Shown: positions 11,878-23,400 of the stretch, piece after piece
Position numbering within the stretch: the stretch's first letter is position 1
Layout of the letters: each line of letters starts with the position of its first letter
Assembly: GCA_025765615.1 (NCBI GenBank)
Contig: JAIVFJ010000202.1
Coordinates: forward strand, 53,320-117,319
Source of the DNA: Zopfochytrium polystomum
Taxonomy: Eukaryota; Chytridiomycota; Chytridiomycetes; Chytridiales; Chytridiaceae
Direction of reading: 5' to 3'
Length of the DNA stretch: 64,000 nucleotides
The notes under the pieces: model-generated
Told to the model about the DNA's origin: nothing
What the model saw: only the letters and a program-made list of their open reading frames with translations
Databases searched by the model: none
Made by a program: the position numbers and the translations under genes

Positions 11878-12428
11878 TTACTCTGTTATACACCGACCGT
11901 ACTCCCTGGCGATCGTGTCATGGTATGACGAAAGATGCCTGATCGAGCACGTAGCAGGGGTGATATTGCACATTGCTGCGTCATTGGGGCTGACGCTCGG
12001 ATAGTGCGACGTGCACGACCATCTCGACCAGTCGGACACGTCTTCATCCGACGGCGGGAATCCTTCGCTCAGTCTGCACGTAATTGAGTCGCACGTGCGA
12101 CCAAGCCCGCATGGGTAGCTGGCGGGTTGGGTAGTGTGTTTTTAATTTTGAAAGGTTAGGTTAGGATTCACGTGAGGATAAAAGAAGGACACGACCACCC
12201 GCTTTACTTGGTGTTGCACTCGTACGTGCACCAGTCGACATAATCTTGCCACCAGAGATGGCCACCCGTTGCGTACCACCAATAGATTGAGTCGCACGTC
12301 TTGCCTGCGCGCTGTGGCGTGGCCGGGAAGTGCTGCCAGCACGACGACGCCGTCCAGTCTCTGCAATCGCGAAAGGTCGCGGCGTTCCCGGATTGGAATG
12401 ACTGGACGATCGTGTCGCAGGTGCGAAT
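11878..12428 (-). CDS. Cys/Trp-rich protein, last two exons
   Basis: Exon B (12428-12208) follows a GAGTAG acceptor; exon C (12118-11878) follows CCCGCCAG. They join in phase (AA|C) across an 89-bp intron with a GTAAAG donor and end in TAA, giving about 153 residues. The spacing of Cys and Trp looks constrained: RTCDTIVQSF, KTCDSIYWWY and RTCDSITCRL form three related TCDSI-type units, with CRDWTASSCWQHF and WWQDYVDWCTYECN between them. A further upstream exon reading YARSEWWKWLAE (about 12600-12505) may belong but does not splice in phase by an obvious donor. No signal peptide was located. The composition suggests a disulfide-rich extracellular protein; the family is unknown. Confidence 0.5.
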
Positions 12429-12761
12429 CTACTCGGCGATTTTGTGTGGGGAAGAGAGGGTTTGGTTCATCACATCCTTCCTCCCCACGCAAACACACAA
12501 ACACCTCAAGATGTCCAGCATCGCCGCTGGCGGTTGCGACGCTGGTGGCGGCGACATCTCCGCGAGCCACTTCCACCATTCGCTTCGGGCGTACTTGGCG
12601 CTGGTTTAAGTTTTTAGTGAAATGGAGTAAAAGTTGCTGTGCCGCAACCGTACTTTGCCGAGCAGAGACTTGTCATAAAGCGAAAGCAACCCACGGGAAC
12701 AACCCACACCAAGAGAAACTCTCGCCCCGCACTCCATTCAGCCAATTATCTCGAAAAACCA

Positions 12762-14474
12762 ATGGCGTCGCTCCCTCCTCATGCCGTCGAACCGATCTGT
12801 CAAAGACTCAGCGCGGGTGACGCGATCCGCGTCGCAACGCTTTTCCGGCTGCCGCACCTCCAGACCCGGCATTTTCTCCGGTTTGGGGTCCCCTTCTCCA
12901 GAGCCAGCAAGCTCGGCGACGCGACCCTGCTCGATCGCCTGCTCCTCCACAGCCGCGAGTCCGAAAACACGAATGCGTACGACGTTAAAAAGGCACTTAC
13001 TCACGCTAGCCGCAACGGCAACCTCCAGATACTGCAATGGTGGGTGGGCAGTGGCTTCGATCTATCGCGCATTTCTTATTCCAGCGGCGCTTCGGAGAAA
13101 CCCATGGACGCGGCGAGTGGCGCCGGTCATGTGCACGTACTTCAGTGGTGGAAAAACAGCGGAATCGAACTTGCGGACAAGTTTTCCGTTGCGGCGCTCT
13201 ACTCTGCCAGCGAGCACGGGCGCGTGGCGGCTCTGCAGTGGTGGAAAGACTCTGGATTGGGTTTGGCAGAGAATTGGCTCGACTATGATCGGGGCTCTGA
13301 CGATGGATTTCCGATGGATGACGCCTCTATAGAAGGGCACGTTGAAGTGCTGCAGTGGTGGTTGGACAGTGCATTACCACTTCAGTACGGTATCCTTGCA
13401 GTTGACGGCGCCAGCGAGGATGGTCATACTAGGATTTTACAATGGTGGAAGGACAGTGGCCGTGACATGAAGTACAGCGAAGAGGCCATGGACTTTGCAA
13501 GCGCAAGGGGCCGTGTTGAAGTTCTTGAATGGTGGAAATGCAGTGGTCTGGAAATGGTCTACACCAAGGTTGCAATGGACTATGCATCCGAATGCTCCAA
13601 GCTGGAAGTTTTGGAATGGTGGAAGAAGAGCGGCCTCGAGCTGAAGTACACTGATCATTCAATGGATCTCGCGGCTAAAGGTGGAAAACTGGAAGTTTTG
13701 GAATGGTGGAAACAGAGCGGCCTGGAGCTGAAGTACACTGACAATTCAATGGATCTCGCGGCCAAAGACGGTAAACTGGAAGTTTTGGAATGGTGGAAGA
13801 ACAGCGGGCTGGTATTGAAATACTCAGCCAGCGGGTTGGATGCTGCGAGTGGCTCTGGCCATGTTGATGTTTTGAAATGGTGGCAAGACTCGCAACTGGA
13901 GATGAAGTACACGGCCAAAGCAGCGGACTCTGCAAGTGCAAACGGTCATACCTCCGTCTTGGACTGGTGGCTGGCTAGCGGCTTGGACTTTCGGTACTCC
14001 ACCAGCGCACTAGATGACGCCAGCAAAAACGGCCTTCTTAGAGTTCTTGATTGGTGGAAACAAAGTGATCAAGAACTTTTGTACACGGCTTCAGCAATGA
14101 ACGGAGCTACTATAAAAGGTCTCTATCGAATTTTGGATTGGTGGAGGACCAGTGGCTTGGAGTTGAAGTACACCGCTGAAGGCTTTGATGAAGCATGTCG
14201 CTTGGATCACGCTTGTCTAACAATGTGGTGGTGGCACCACCGTGGACTGGAGCTAAAATACTCCCAAAACGCCTTCTTGAATGGGAACGTCCGCGTTTTG
14301 AGATATTTGAAAGAGAAAGGCTTTCATCCAAAGGAGTCCTTTCAGATCCCTCCGCTTCCCAGTTCACCCTCATTTGCTCAGCGAGAGCGGAGAACATTTC
14401 TTGTGGATTGGATGTCTGAGTTGTACGGTCCACAAATTGAGACCAACAATCCTTATAATGGCTTGCTCAACTAA
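12762..14474 (+). CDS. Tryptophan-pair repeat protein (ankyrin-like), 570 aa, intact
   Basis: The start is taken at MASLPPHAVEPICQRL because the paralogue at 31316 begins with the same residues; open frame upstream lacks that support. Residues about 1-70 resemble an F-box-like leader (LPPHAVEPICQRL, DAIRVATLFRLPHL). From about residue 90 there are 13 units of the pattern V-L-x-W-W-K-x-S-G-L-E-L-K-Y-T-x-x-A-M-D-x-A-S-x-x-G-H plus a degenerate last unit. In the middle the spacing is a constant 29 residues (87 bp), shorter than the 33 of canonical ankyrin repeats. The C-terminal cap (FHPKESFQIPPLPSSPSF) is shared with the paralogues. It is probably a protein-binding scaffold and, if the leader is an F-box, a ubiquitin-ligase adaptor; both roles are inference. 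It is intronless and undisrupted. Confidence 0.85.
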   Translation: MASLPPHAVEPICQRLSAGDAIRVATLFRLPHLQTRHFLRFGVPFSRASKLGDATLLDRLLLHSRESENTNAYDVKKALTHASRNGNLQILQWWVGSGFDLSRISYSSGASEKPMDAASGAGHVHVLQWWKNSGIELADKFSVAALYSASEHGRVAALQWWKDSGLGLAENWLDYDRGSDDGFPMDDASIEGHVEVLQWWLDSALPLQYGILAVDGASEDGHTRILQWWKDSGRDMKYSEEAMDFASARGRVEVLEWWKCSGLEMVYTKVAMDYASECSKLEVLEWWKKSGLELKYTDHSMDLAAKGGKLEVLEWWKQSGLELKYTDNSMDLAAKDGKLEVLEWWKNSGLVLKYSASGLDAASGSGHVDVLKWWQDSQLEMKYTAKAADSASANGHTSVLDWWLASGLDFRYSTSALDDASKNGLLRVLDWWKQSDQELLYTASAMNGATIKGLYRILDWWRTSGLELKYTAEGFDEACRLDHACLTMWWWHHRGLELKYSQNAFLNGNVRVLRYLKEKGFHPKESFQIPPLPSSPSFAQRERRTFLVDWMSELYGPQIETNNPYNGLLN

Positions 14475-14649
14475 GGTTTTTAATATATTTGCAGCAATAC
14501 CCAATAGCAAATGAAAATGTCTGGCTAAGCTGGAGCCTGGGGTTCGCGAATGTCTCGGGAACGAAAATGATGATCGGCACAGTGAGCGACATCGATCTGG
14601 CGAACCGCCACTCCGCCACGCACGAACCCGTTCCTCGCTATCTGCTTTC

Positions 14650-15836
14650 ATTTGCCTCCCGAGACCGTCCACCGCGTCCTCACGTTCATCGCAGACTACC
14701 GTAGCCTAGCCAAGGCTCTGCTGCGTGTCAAAACCGTGGTCCGTCTTCGCCTCGCGACGCGCACTGGCAACGATTGTTCCTAGCAAGGTGGAGGTAACCA
14801 AGGATGCGCTCTCCCAGCGCCGACACAACCCGATATCGAGCAACCGCAGCGATCCACCTGCCGATCCGCCGATCGCAAATATTCCCTGGAAGAACCTGAA
14901 CGAGCACCGGAAGACCGTCGCTGGATAATTCGGGCCGGCCACCAACCGTCACGCGGTTCCCCCTCCCACCTGCTGCCCTTGTGATCGGCCTTCACCCGGT
15001 CTACATCCTCACCGGATCCCCAAGTGAAGTCTCGCTCCTGCGCCGATCCGACGGCCGTTGCGTCCGCACTCTCGGCGGGCGCCGTCGTCGTCACGGGATC
15101 GACGGATCTGGGATGTGCGAATCTGGGACGTGGCGTCCGGCGCGTGCAAGTTGATCTTGCGTGGACACAAAGACTCTGTCTGGGTCGTCGGGTGGGTCGG
15201 CCCTTTTGTGTTCTCGGCGCCCCACAGGAACGCAAGAATGTGGAAGCCGCGAGCGGCCCGTTCCGAACACGCGACTGGCGTACGAACGGCGACAGTGCGT
15301 TCTCGCTTTCGTGGAACGGCGCGGTGCAGATGTGGAATCCTGCAACCGGGCAGCCGGATCGGTTGGTTGTGCTAGGCGATTCCCACAACGAGAACAGAAG
15401 AGCGGGATACATTCTGGTTGGTGCAAAGCATATTGTGGTCTACGAGATGGGTGAAAACGATGTACGCGTGTGGGACATTGAGACAGGCAACCTCATTGCC
15501 AAAATCAGGACAATGCGCAGTAACTTAAGTTTTAAGAAATGAACGAAACTGGTTCTTCACCACTGATGGGCATCACCTCCAAATGTGGGACACTACGCGG
15601 AACATTACCCGTTTTAATGTGCCTGGATCTGTTTCCTACTCTCAAGTGGACGTTCCGTCATTTGGTATTCTGATACGGTGAGTAAGTGAAGAGTGTGCGG
15701 GGTTAGCTGAAATGAGAAGTTCTGAGAAAAGCACCGTACGATTCCTCTCTATTTTTCCCCTTGCTGCAACGAAGATGAAACAAGAAATCGTTGTCTACGA
15801 TTTTGGAGCAGGGGTACCGTACGCGAGGAACTTTTA
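14650..15836 (+). pseudogene. F-box/WD40 gene relic
   Basis: An F-box-like start (LPPETVHRVLTFIADYRSLA at 14653) runs into a stop after about 40 codons. WD40-like pieces follow in shifting frames: ACKLILRGHKDSVWVVGW (about 15148), SFSLSWNGAVQMWNPATGQP (about 15300) and GENDVRVWDIETGNLIAKIR, which ends at a stop at 15540. Then FTTDGHHLQMWDTTRNITRF continues before a GTGAGTAAG donor near 15679. The order and content match an F-box plus WD40 adaptor protein, but at least three frame changes or stops interrupt it. Introns could explain one break but not all of them. Confidence 0.55.
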
Positions 15837-16055
15837 AGGGCGCTGGAATGGTCATGCATTGTTCTTTGAAAATGCCGAAGGACCTTCACACGTCTTCATG
15901 AGGTTCCATCCAACCCGAAAGACAACGAAAGAGCGAGTTTTCATAAATATATATTTTCGCATCTCCTCTCTTTTGTGGGAGGAACACAGAACCACTCGCT
16001 ACTCTTCCACTTCTTCCTTACATTTCGGGAGCAAAGCCAGCTCCCCCGCACCGAC
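15837..16055. other. Short intergenic gap
   Basis: I see nothing beyond T-rich sequence between the F-box/WD40 relic and the 3' end of the DCAF7 gene. Confidence 0.4.
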
Positions 16056-18256
16056 TTAAACCTTCAGAGCCTGCACCTTGTTTCCAAAGGCAACAGCCAC
16101 CCAGTCCGTGTTCGCCGCAGACCAGCTGACGTTGTTGATTTCCGCGCCCGCCTTGTACGTCAGCATCGGCTCGCACACCTTGCGCGACCGCGACGCCTGC
16201 GAAATATCCCACACCAGCGCGTTGCTGTCGCTCGCTATGGGAATGGAACGGAATGAAAAAAAAGTTTTTTTTTATTGAGCGAAGACTGGGTTAGAAGTGA
16301 GGCAAATTCATCAGCCAAATACGAGTGAAACTGACAAACGCTGCAAGCGTGCGAGGCAGAGTGCGGTGCCCAAACGACGCCGTTCACGGTCGCGCCGTGT
16401 CCGACCAGCTCGACGACCGGGGCGGCTGGGTAGCGGATGTCGAGGATCAGAACGGACGCCGCGCCCATCTGGAACGTTGCAAGGTAGTTTGGGTCCTGCT
16501 TGTTCCACGAGAGTCGCAGCAGCGGTGGGCTTTCCATAGACATGTTTCCTGCAATGAAGGGGGCGTAAGAGGCGGCTGAAAAGTAGATGGAGAGTGAAGT
16601 CGTCATTCACCTGATTTTGAAGAGTTGTGGGCACCAACGGACGGGACCATGACGGGTGACGTTTCGTACAGGATCGTCGAGTGCTCCAGCGCCCGCAAAT
16701 CAAACATGCGGACGGACCCGTCTGCGCCAACGCTAGCAAAAATGTCGGTTCCGCGGGCGAATGCTACGTCGTAGACTTCCTTGTCGTGGGCTATCAGCTG
16801 CGTCTTTGCTTGCTGGGTCTGGGGACAGGTCGCGTTAAATAGGGCGCGACGCAAGGTGTTTGGGAACTCACGCTAATGTCCCAGACAGTGCAAGTGGTGT
16901 CGACACTGCTCGTCACGCACATTGACGGATTCGTTTCGTTCCAGTCGAACGATGTCAGTGGCGCGCAGTGATCCGTTTTGCCCTGTTGCATAGGTTGAAG
17001 GTCAATAAGACCCTTGTTACTGCATGTTTAGATACCTGATTGCTTCTCGAGTGACTCATGAGAGTTGCCCTGCACTGTACTTTGTAGCGACTGTCGGGCA
17101 AGCTTCCTCTGCGACTCAAAGATCCGATCCGGTTCGATACGGCCATGTCGTCGACCCCTTGCGTGACGCTATTGACGTCGGTGTTCGAGAGTTCGTAGAT
17201 ACGGAGGAAATCGCCCGAGGCTGCAAAAAGATCAGGTCCAGGAGAGCTCTTTGGAGCGTGGAACAGAAATGAGTACGCTTGGATTTAGGAGCCTTTGAGT
17301 TTGTTACCTTGAACGGTGACCAGAGAAACTTTGTTGCAGGGTACGGATGGTCCACCTCCGCGATCTTTACAAAAACGCTTGCACCGTCAAACAGTTGGAT
17401 GATCTCCAGCTTCGCACGAAAAAGTGTGGCGAATACAAACGTCAGCCCGCATTTCAAGTATTCCCAGTGCACACACAACTCTTACCTTGTTCCGATGGTC
17501 CTCGACGAAGCTGCCGACCCCGATCCGAAACTCGCTAGGACGCTGCGACCAGTGCAGACTGTAAGTCGGCCACGGCGCCTGGTAGTCGTAGATGAATCTG
17601 TTCAGCCGTAGCGCTCCCTCCCCCGCCGTCGCGTTGCTCGACCCGTCCGACGCCCGCGATCCACCGTTCACGTCGTCCCCGGCGCCGCCGCCTCCACCGC
17701 CACCACCGCCGCCGTCGACGCTGCTGCCCCCGCCACCACCCCCGCCGCCGCTGGAGCTTCCGACGCTGGAGCTTCCGACGCCGCCGCTGCCGCCGGAGCT
17801 GCCGCCGCCAGCGCCGCCTGCTGCGCCGCCACCGCCGGGCCCGCGGGTGGTCGCCGCCACACCGTCGGCAGGGAGGAGCGCATCGGAGCTGCCGATGCGG
17901 GTCCACGGGTACGCGATTTCTGGCGGCGACGGCGGCGGCGGTGAGGCGCTGCCGAACGAGGACGCGACCGAGGACGGCCGGGTGGGGCTGGTGCGCGGCA
18001 TCCGCGGGGGTCCAAGGAGATCGACGAGATCGGCTATGCGGGGGCTGCTGGAAGGATCGTCCGGATCGCGGTAAGCCGGGTCGAAGGAGGCATTGTGGAG
18101 GAGCACATGGGTATGGGGCAGATCTATTACGGCGGCGGCAGTGCTGGCAGTCGTGTGGTGGCGGAGATTGAAGGTGAAGGGGTTGTGGTCCTTGTCCTTA
18201 ACGGCTCCACGGGCAGTGGCGGCCGTGCCGTCGAGGACGGACGCCGAACCAACCAT
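16056..18256 (-). CDS. DCAF7: DCAF7/WDR68 (TTG1-like) WD40 protein, seven exons
   Basis: Exons are 18256-17486, 17409-17308, 17248-17036, 16982-16872, 16818-16611, 16548-about 16342, and about 16234-16056; the product is about 596 aa. The C-terminal 360 residues match the DCAF7/TTG1 family block by block: [84 protein letters not shown], and a final [18 protein letters not shown]. In animals and plants this seven-blade propeller is a DYRK-kinase and CUL4-DDB1 partner, about 340 aa long. Here it carries an additional N-terminus of about 230 residues rich in Gly, Ser and Pro (poly-Gly runs near 17690-17840), probably disordered. The junction between exons 6 and 7 is ambiguous: either a GC-AG intron giving [13 protein letters not shown], or a weak GTTTCA donor giving [15 protein letters not shown]. 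No frameshift was seen elsewhere. Confidence 0.9.
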
Positions 18257-18495
18257 GGATAAATACTTGTCACAAAAACCGAACCATAGGGTGATCGACT
18301 GATTTGGGAATTCACACTTCCAACTGACCATGATATTGACTATTTGCAGACTGTTAGCTAGAGTCTTTATTGTTTTGATGTTGATCCTAAGATTCCCCCC
18401 AAAAAATACAAACAATGTAAAAACCTTTTGGGGCTGCGTTTCTACTGCTTCAGAATTGACGTGAGCCCCTGTAGTACGGCAGGCCAAATAAGACA
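18257..18495. other. Promoter region of the DCAF7 gene
   Basis: AT-richer DNA upstream of the minus-strand start codon. The frame stays open further upstream, but the residues there are not conserved-looking and no core element is obvious. Confidence 0.3.
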
Positions 18496-19110
18496 ATGTA
18501 TTTAAATGAAGTTAAACCTTCACACATCCTTCGCCAAGGGGAAGTATGCTGGATTGCAATTGAAGAACCAAGAGATGACACACTTGCCCTGAAAAGGCAA
18601 GACTATTTCTTCAACTCCATGAACTCGTGGGCGTTAGGGATATCCTCATCAATATCCCACATTAAAAAGTTGCCTTCCTACCAATCAGTAAAACGAAAGG
18701 GCGCATCAGTGTACTTTATGTGTGGGAACAGACTGGCACTTAGCTGCGTCACAGACGAGAACCCCTGATGTGTGAAAAATCATCCCCGCAAAGGAATCTT
18801 TCTTTCTTTTGGAGGGTTTGTAATATCTTTCCGCCAACACCATGTTTACTCTGAGTCCAACTCTGCTTTTGACCAACAAGTTCCCGTTGTGAAGGCTGCG
18901 GGTGACCAAATGGCTGCCGTAACCTTCCTAAAGCAAGCGCTTGCCGAGTTGAATGTTCAATGCAGCAACCCCATGCTCGCATTGCACAGCCAAGATCGAG
19001 TTTTCAAGCTAAATTTTCCGAACTTGGCTATCAAATTTTTGAGAATGAACGACTTCACCAGAAGGCAGGCGGAGGACGCTGACCGTGTTCTTGGAATAGG
19101 AACGCAATGA
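18496..19110 (+). CDS. Two consecutive unidentified ORFs (90 and 112 codons)
   Basis: ORF 1 (18496-18768) ends four bases before ORF 2 (18772-19110). Their composition is balanced and protein-like (KRQDYFFNSMNSWALGIS; FLKQALAELNVQCSNPML), unlike the repeat-driven frames elsewhere, and both are in the same frame separated by one stop. They could be one gene with an in-frame TGA, or chance. No domain is recognised and no splice structure is evident. Confidence 0.2.
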
Positions 19111-19210
19111 GACTATCTTGCACGTCGACACTGGCGTACATGTACTTCTCAAATCTTTTGAGAATGGTTCTTGAGAAGCGGCACCACAAGTTGACTCGGT
19201 CCCCAGCCGC

Positions 19211-19653
19211 CCTAAAATGAGTTCGCGTTGAAGTGAACAAATGTACTACATCTGAGCCCACATGGTGTGTCCTCAAGCTTGCCCGTCTTTTCGTGGCGTA
19301 CACCGGCGATTGAAGCCTGGCGAGGGCGCTGCGGTCGCGGGAGCGTTTTCCAGTGGACGTACGCGATCGATACGCCGCCGGCGTCGATCTCGCGAACAGC
19401 GGCTTCTGTTGCAACGACCGGCGTCGCCTGGCCGCGGTCCAGAATGCTTGGCGATTCGGCGAGCGACACAGGTGCGGCCCAGAGGGCGAGGAACATTGCG
19501 CTCCAGATCGCGTCGTCGGCAGCTCGGAGCGACCAGCGCTTTGATGTGCGGCAGAGTCTGCCGAGGGATGGACTTGACGTCGGATGCGACGTACGTGATC
19601 ATGCGGAACAGAACCTCTTCGGGGATGTTGTCGATGAGGAGTGGGTGCGCCAC
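19211..19653 (-). pseudogene. F-box protein gene relic
   Basis: The ATG at 19653 gives MAHPLLIDNIPEEVLFRMIT, a typical F-box opening (IP-EEVL). After TLPHIK the conserved continuation (SLRAADDAIWSAMFLALW, the usual 'D-x-x-W-x-x-x-F' part of F-box proteins) is in another frame and ends at 19212. A single frameshift therefore splits the domain. The remainder is about 95 residues with no repeats visible. It could be a relic related to the F-box/WD40 remnant at 14.6 kb. Confidence 0.5.
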
Positions 19654-20400
19654 TGAATGTTGTTGCGTGGTGGACCTTTGGCTATAGGCTGTTGATTTTT
19701 ATTTATGTGGGCCCAGCCCCTGATACCTGGTTTTTTCTATTCTGTTTGCTTTTCCAGACAAGTGCTGTGATTGTCAGTGTCAAGGTTCCTTTCGGAATCT
19801 TTTCCTCAGGCGAGGTTGTTGGACGTGAGAACGGGATGAAGCCTTGACGTCGTCGCCGTCTGTGAGACTACGACCAATAGACGGAATCTTTTGCTGGCAA
19901 CAACACAGACGGCAACAGAATATTGATGCAGCTGGTGACCAACGAATAATCCCCGTCCGACATTTCTGCTGCCAACCCGGTTTATGATCCAGTCGCTTTC
20001 CAGCTGCCTTGCTCCAAGGTTAACAAACACCATCGAGGCCAATGACATTGACTTATTTATGTCAATCGATTAAAAATATGGTTGATTGGACCATCTTAAA
20101 CACTTTGGTAATGGCAGCGAGTTGACAGCTTGGCCGGTAACGGTAAGTGAGGTGCTGTGGGAGCGTGTGAGTTTACGTACCGAGGAAAATTGGTTTGTGT
20201 AGATAATTTCTTCACGATAAATGTGGCGTTAAGGATCATTTGTCAAGTGGGACGATCACGTCGTCAGTTCAGCTTGCCACTCCTTAAACTGGATCTTTCA
20301 CTTTCAATGGCGAGTTGGCATATTCTGTAGATTTGATTCATTTTTATTTAGCAAATAATCGAAAACTGATCCTTGAAAACTTCGTCACACTTTGACCTCA
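19654..20400. other. Intergenic
   Basis: AT-richer intergenic DNA between the F-box relic and the 3' end of the subtilase gene. No ORF with protein-like composition, tRNA or repeat was recognised. Confidence 0.4.
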
Positions 20401-23400
20401 CTAGAAAGTAATTCTTATCACGGGACTCTCGACAATATCAAAGCTGGAATCAGTCGCGTTCCCAGCGAGAGCAAAGTGGTGCAGTCCTTTCAACCGCAGC
20501 TTATACTCGCCCGCGGGAAGTTTTACGTAGGACGCGTTCGCCGCGGTCGGGTCTGCAACGACGAACCCACCCCAATAGAACGTGGTCGGGAACACGACTC
20601 CTGTTCCGCTTGTCGGTGAGTTTCGTGGCGCCCACTCGTAGTACACTTGGTTCGGATCCGCCAGGCTCGCCGACGAGACGGCCAAGTACCCTGCCCCCCT
20701 TTCATTTGCGGCCTTTGATGAGCCCCACACGCCGAGCGCCTTGAGCGCCTTTTCCACCTGCTCGTCGTTGCCGGCGTACACGGCGTCAAAGTACGAAAGC
20801 CGCGTCGTGGTGGCGTAGATCGGCGCAACCATGATGTTGGTCACCGACATGTTGAAGACCGCGTTGGCAGACACGAGCACGGACCCGTCGTTGACGTAGA
20901 AGCCGGAGACGTACGTGAATGCCGCGGAAGCGTTGACCGAGAGAATCGGAGCCGTCTTCCAGCGGCCGGCCATGCCGGCGTAGGGCACGTGCTGGATTGT
21001 ATCGTCGACGTTGTTGGCGACTGCAATGAAGCCCGAGAAGACGGGGAACGGCTTTGTGGCGGCAGGTGGCGTCACGCTCACGGGAACTGCTTGAGACGAT
21101 CCGCCCGCAACGGTCACGTTGAGGACGCTGTCGTGCTTGCTGCTGAAGCCGATTGTCGCAGAGTTTGTGGTGTATGTTGTCCCGAGGGCGGTTTGAATGT
21201 AATCTTGCTTTCCGTCAAACATGTTGACCGTCGCGGCAGGGAAGCTCGAAATCGAGTAGGTGACGGGCTTGCTGTAGCCGTTTTTGAGGGTAATCGAGTA
21301 CGACGGCTCTCGAAAGTCCGAGTCGTTCAACGCCAACGCCGGCGGCGTCACGACGGTTTTCGCCGTGATCGCGCGGTACACGTTCACAAGCCCCGCGCCC
21401 TGCGCAGCAACGGACGCCACGAGGCTGCTCTCAAACATCTTGACCGGCTCCGCCCCGTTCATGAACGCAGCGCGCACGGTCTCGAACGTCGTGTTGCCCT
21501 TGCTCTGCACGTAAAGCGCCACCGCGCCCGACATGTACGCAGCCGCCATCGACGTCCCGTCGTACTCGGCGTAAGCTGTCGCGTACGACTGGCTGCGCGC
21601 CGCGAACGGCGAGATTGTTGAGTACATCTGATCGCCGATGCCGCCAATGTCCGGTTTGATGTGCAGCTCGGCGTCCAGGCCCGTCGACGAGAAGCTCGAC
21701 ACCGTCCCGCCCGTCGGGAGGTCGAAGATCGACTGGTTTTTGGTGAGCACGACCGTCGGCGCTTTGGAGGCGAGGATCGCGGCTCCGGCTTCGCGCGACG
21801 TTGACGCGGTCGGGATCGGCCCGCCCGAGACGGTCACGATGGCTCCGCCGTCCGCGTAAATGAGGCAGTATTTAGGCTCCGGCGGTGTTGGCGTTTCTTC
21901 GTTGTTTTTTTTTCTTCAGTCAGTGCGTTACCAGACGATTTGCAGAGTTACTTACGTGCATCGCGTGACAGAGCCGCAGCCTTCACCCCATCGCAACAAA
22001 GCCGTTTTACCCTTTGCTCCATCGCCGACAGAGGAGCAGCCGTCGTTCTGGACGTTGTTTTTGATGGCGTCAGGAGTGTTGACAAAAATATCCAGCTTCT
22101 CCGACAGGTAGCTCAAAGCTTCCGTTGAGGAGGCCGCTGCTCCACGGGAACGTTACTCCGTCGACGGTCATGACATAGCGGATCGTCTCGTAATTCGCAA
22201 AGCTTGGTGGCGGTGAGAAAGAATTTGGCTGCAGTGCAAAAAATGACAACTCACTTGGCAACACCGAACCCTCCGAGGGAACCTGCAGGGTTTTCCCCGC
22301 TCATGAAGCCTTTGTCGCCGTCGTTGCCGTTGGATGAAACAGCGATCGATCCTTTGAATATACAAAGAGGAACAGAACCTTTGAGCCTGTACACAGCGAA
22401 GATGGAGCGAAATTCGAAAAACAAAGTCCTGACCTGTTGCACCAACGCGAGCGGCAGCGACCTGCCTCGACGTCGCTCGGGTACGACGGACTCCCACCAA
22501 GACTTGAAGGTGTCTTAGTTGCATAATTCCATTTGAATGCCCCTCGAACTCACCTCAAGTTAATGACGCTCGCCCCGTCGGCAGCCGCCTGATAAATCGC
22601 CGCCGCGATGATATCCGTCGTCGTCGTGTCTGCCGCGCAACCAAAAATCCTATACGCGCCAATCGTCGCCTCGGGCGCGACGCCAACCCACGGTACAAAC
22701 GGCACAAACCCCTCTCCCGTGACGTTCACCGCCACCCCGGCAATGATTCCCCGTCACAGTGCGAGCCGTGCGCGTCGCCGGAACAGTCGTCCATCGGGTC
22801 CGCGTCGGGCACAGCGGTCAGGTTGGCCGACCCGAACCCGTCGCCGACAAAGTCCCGCCCGAACGCCACCTTGAAGCCCGGCCCGAAACCGCCACCGAGG
22901 GCAGGGTGCAGGTAGTACACCCCCGTGTCGATCACGGCTACTTTTACGCCCTTGCCCGTCAGCCCGAGCTTGGTCCGCGCGTCGGCGACGCCCGTGCGCG
23001 AGTTGATCTTGTCGAGGGGCGCGCTGCTAGGCGCGCCGCGGCGACCGTGCGACTTTGGGGCGGAGCGCGTGCGCACGGGGTATGTGTTTACGACGGCCGT
23101 TCGGAGGCCGGCTACGACGTTGGAGGCTGGTGATTCGCGAGATCAGGATAATAAGCAGTAATAAGTAAAACCCCGTCGTGGGCTAACGACCTCCCACACC
23201 TTTGTCGGCCGTGCTGCATTCAAAAGAAGCGCCGCAAAAGAGATCCGTGTTTGTTTCGGTCCGCTGGGAGCAACCCGCGGCGGCGATTTTTGAGGCGGCG
23301 TCCTGCAGGTGCTGGTCGCAGTCGGCGCCGGCAGGAAACTCGAGATGCGCCATGTTGGGAAGGTGGCTGCCGCCGGTCTGCCCAGCGGATACGTTCGGCC

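Noticed and set aside
20989..21621. 210-codon plus-strand ORF inside the subtilase
   Set aside because: Arg/Val-rich antisense shadow of the intact last exon.
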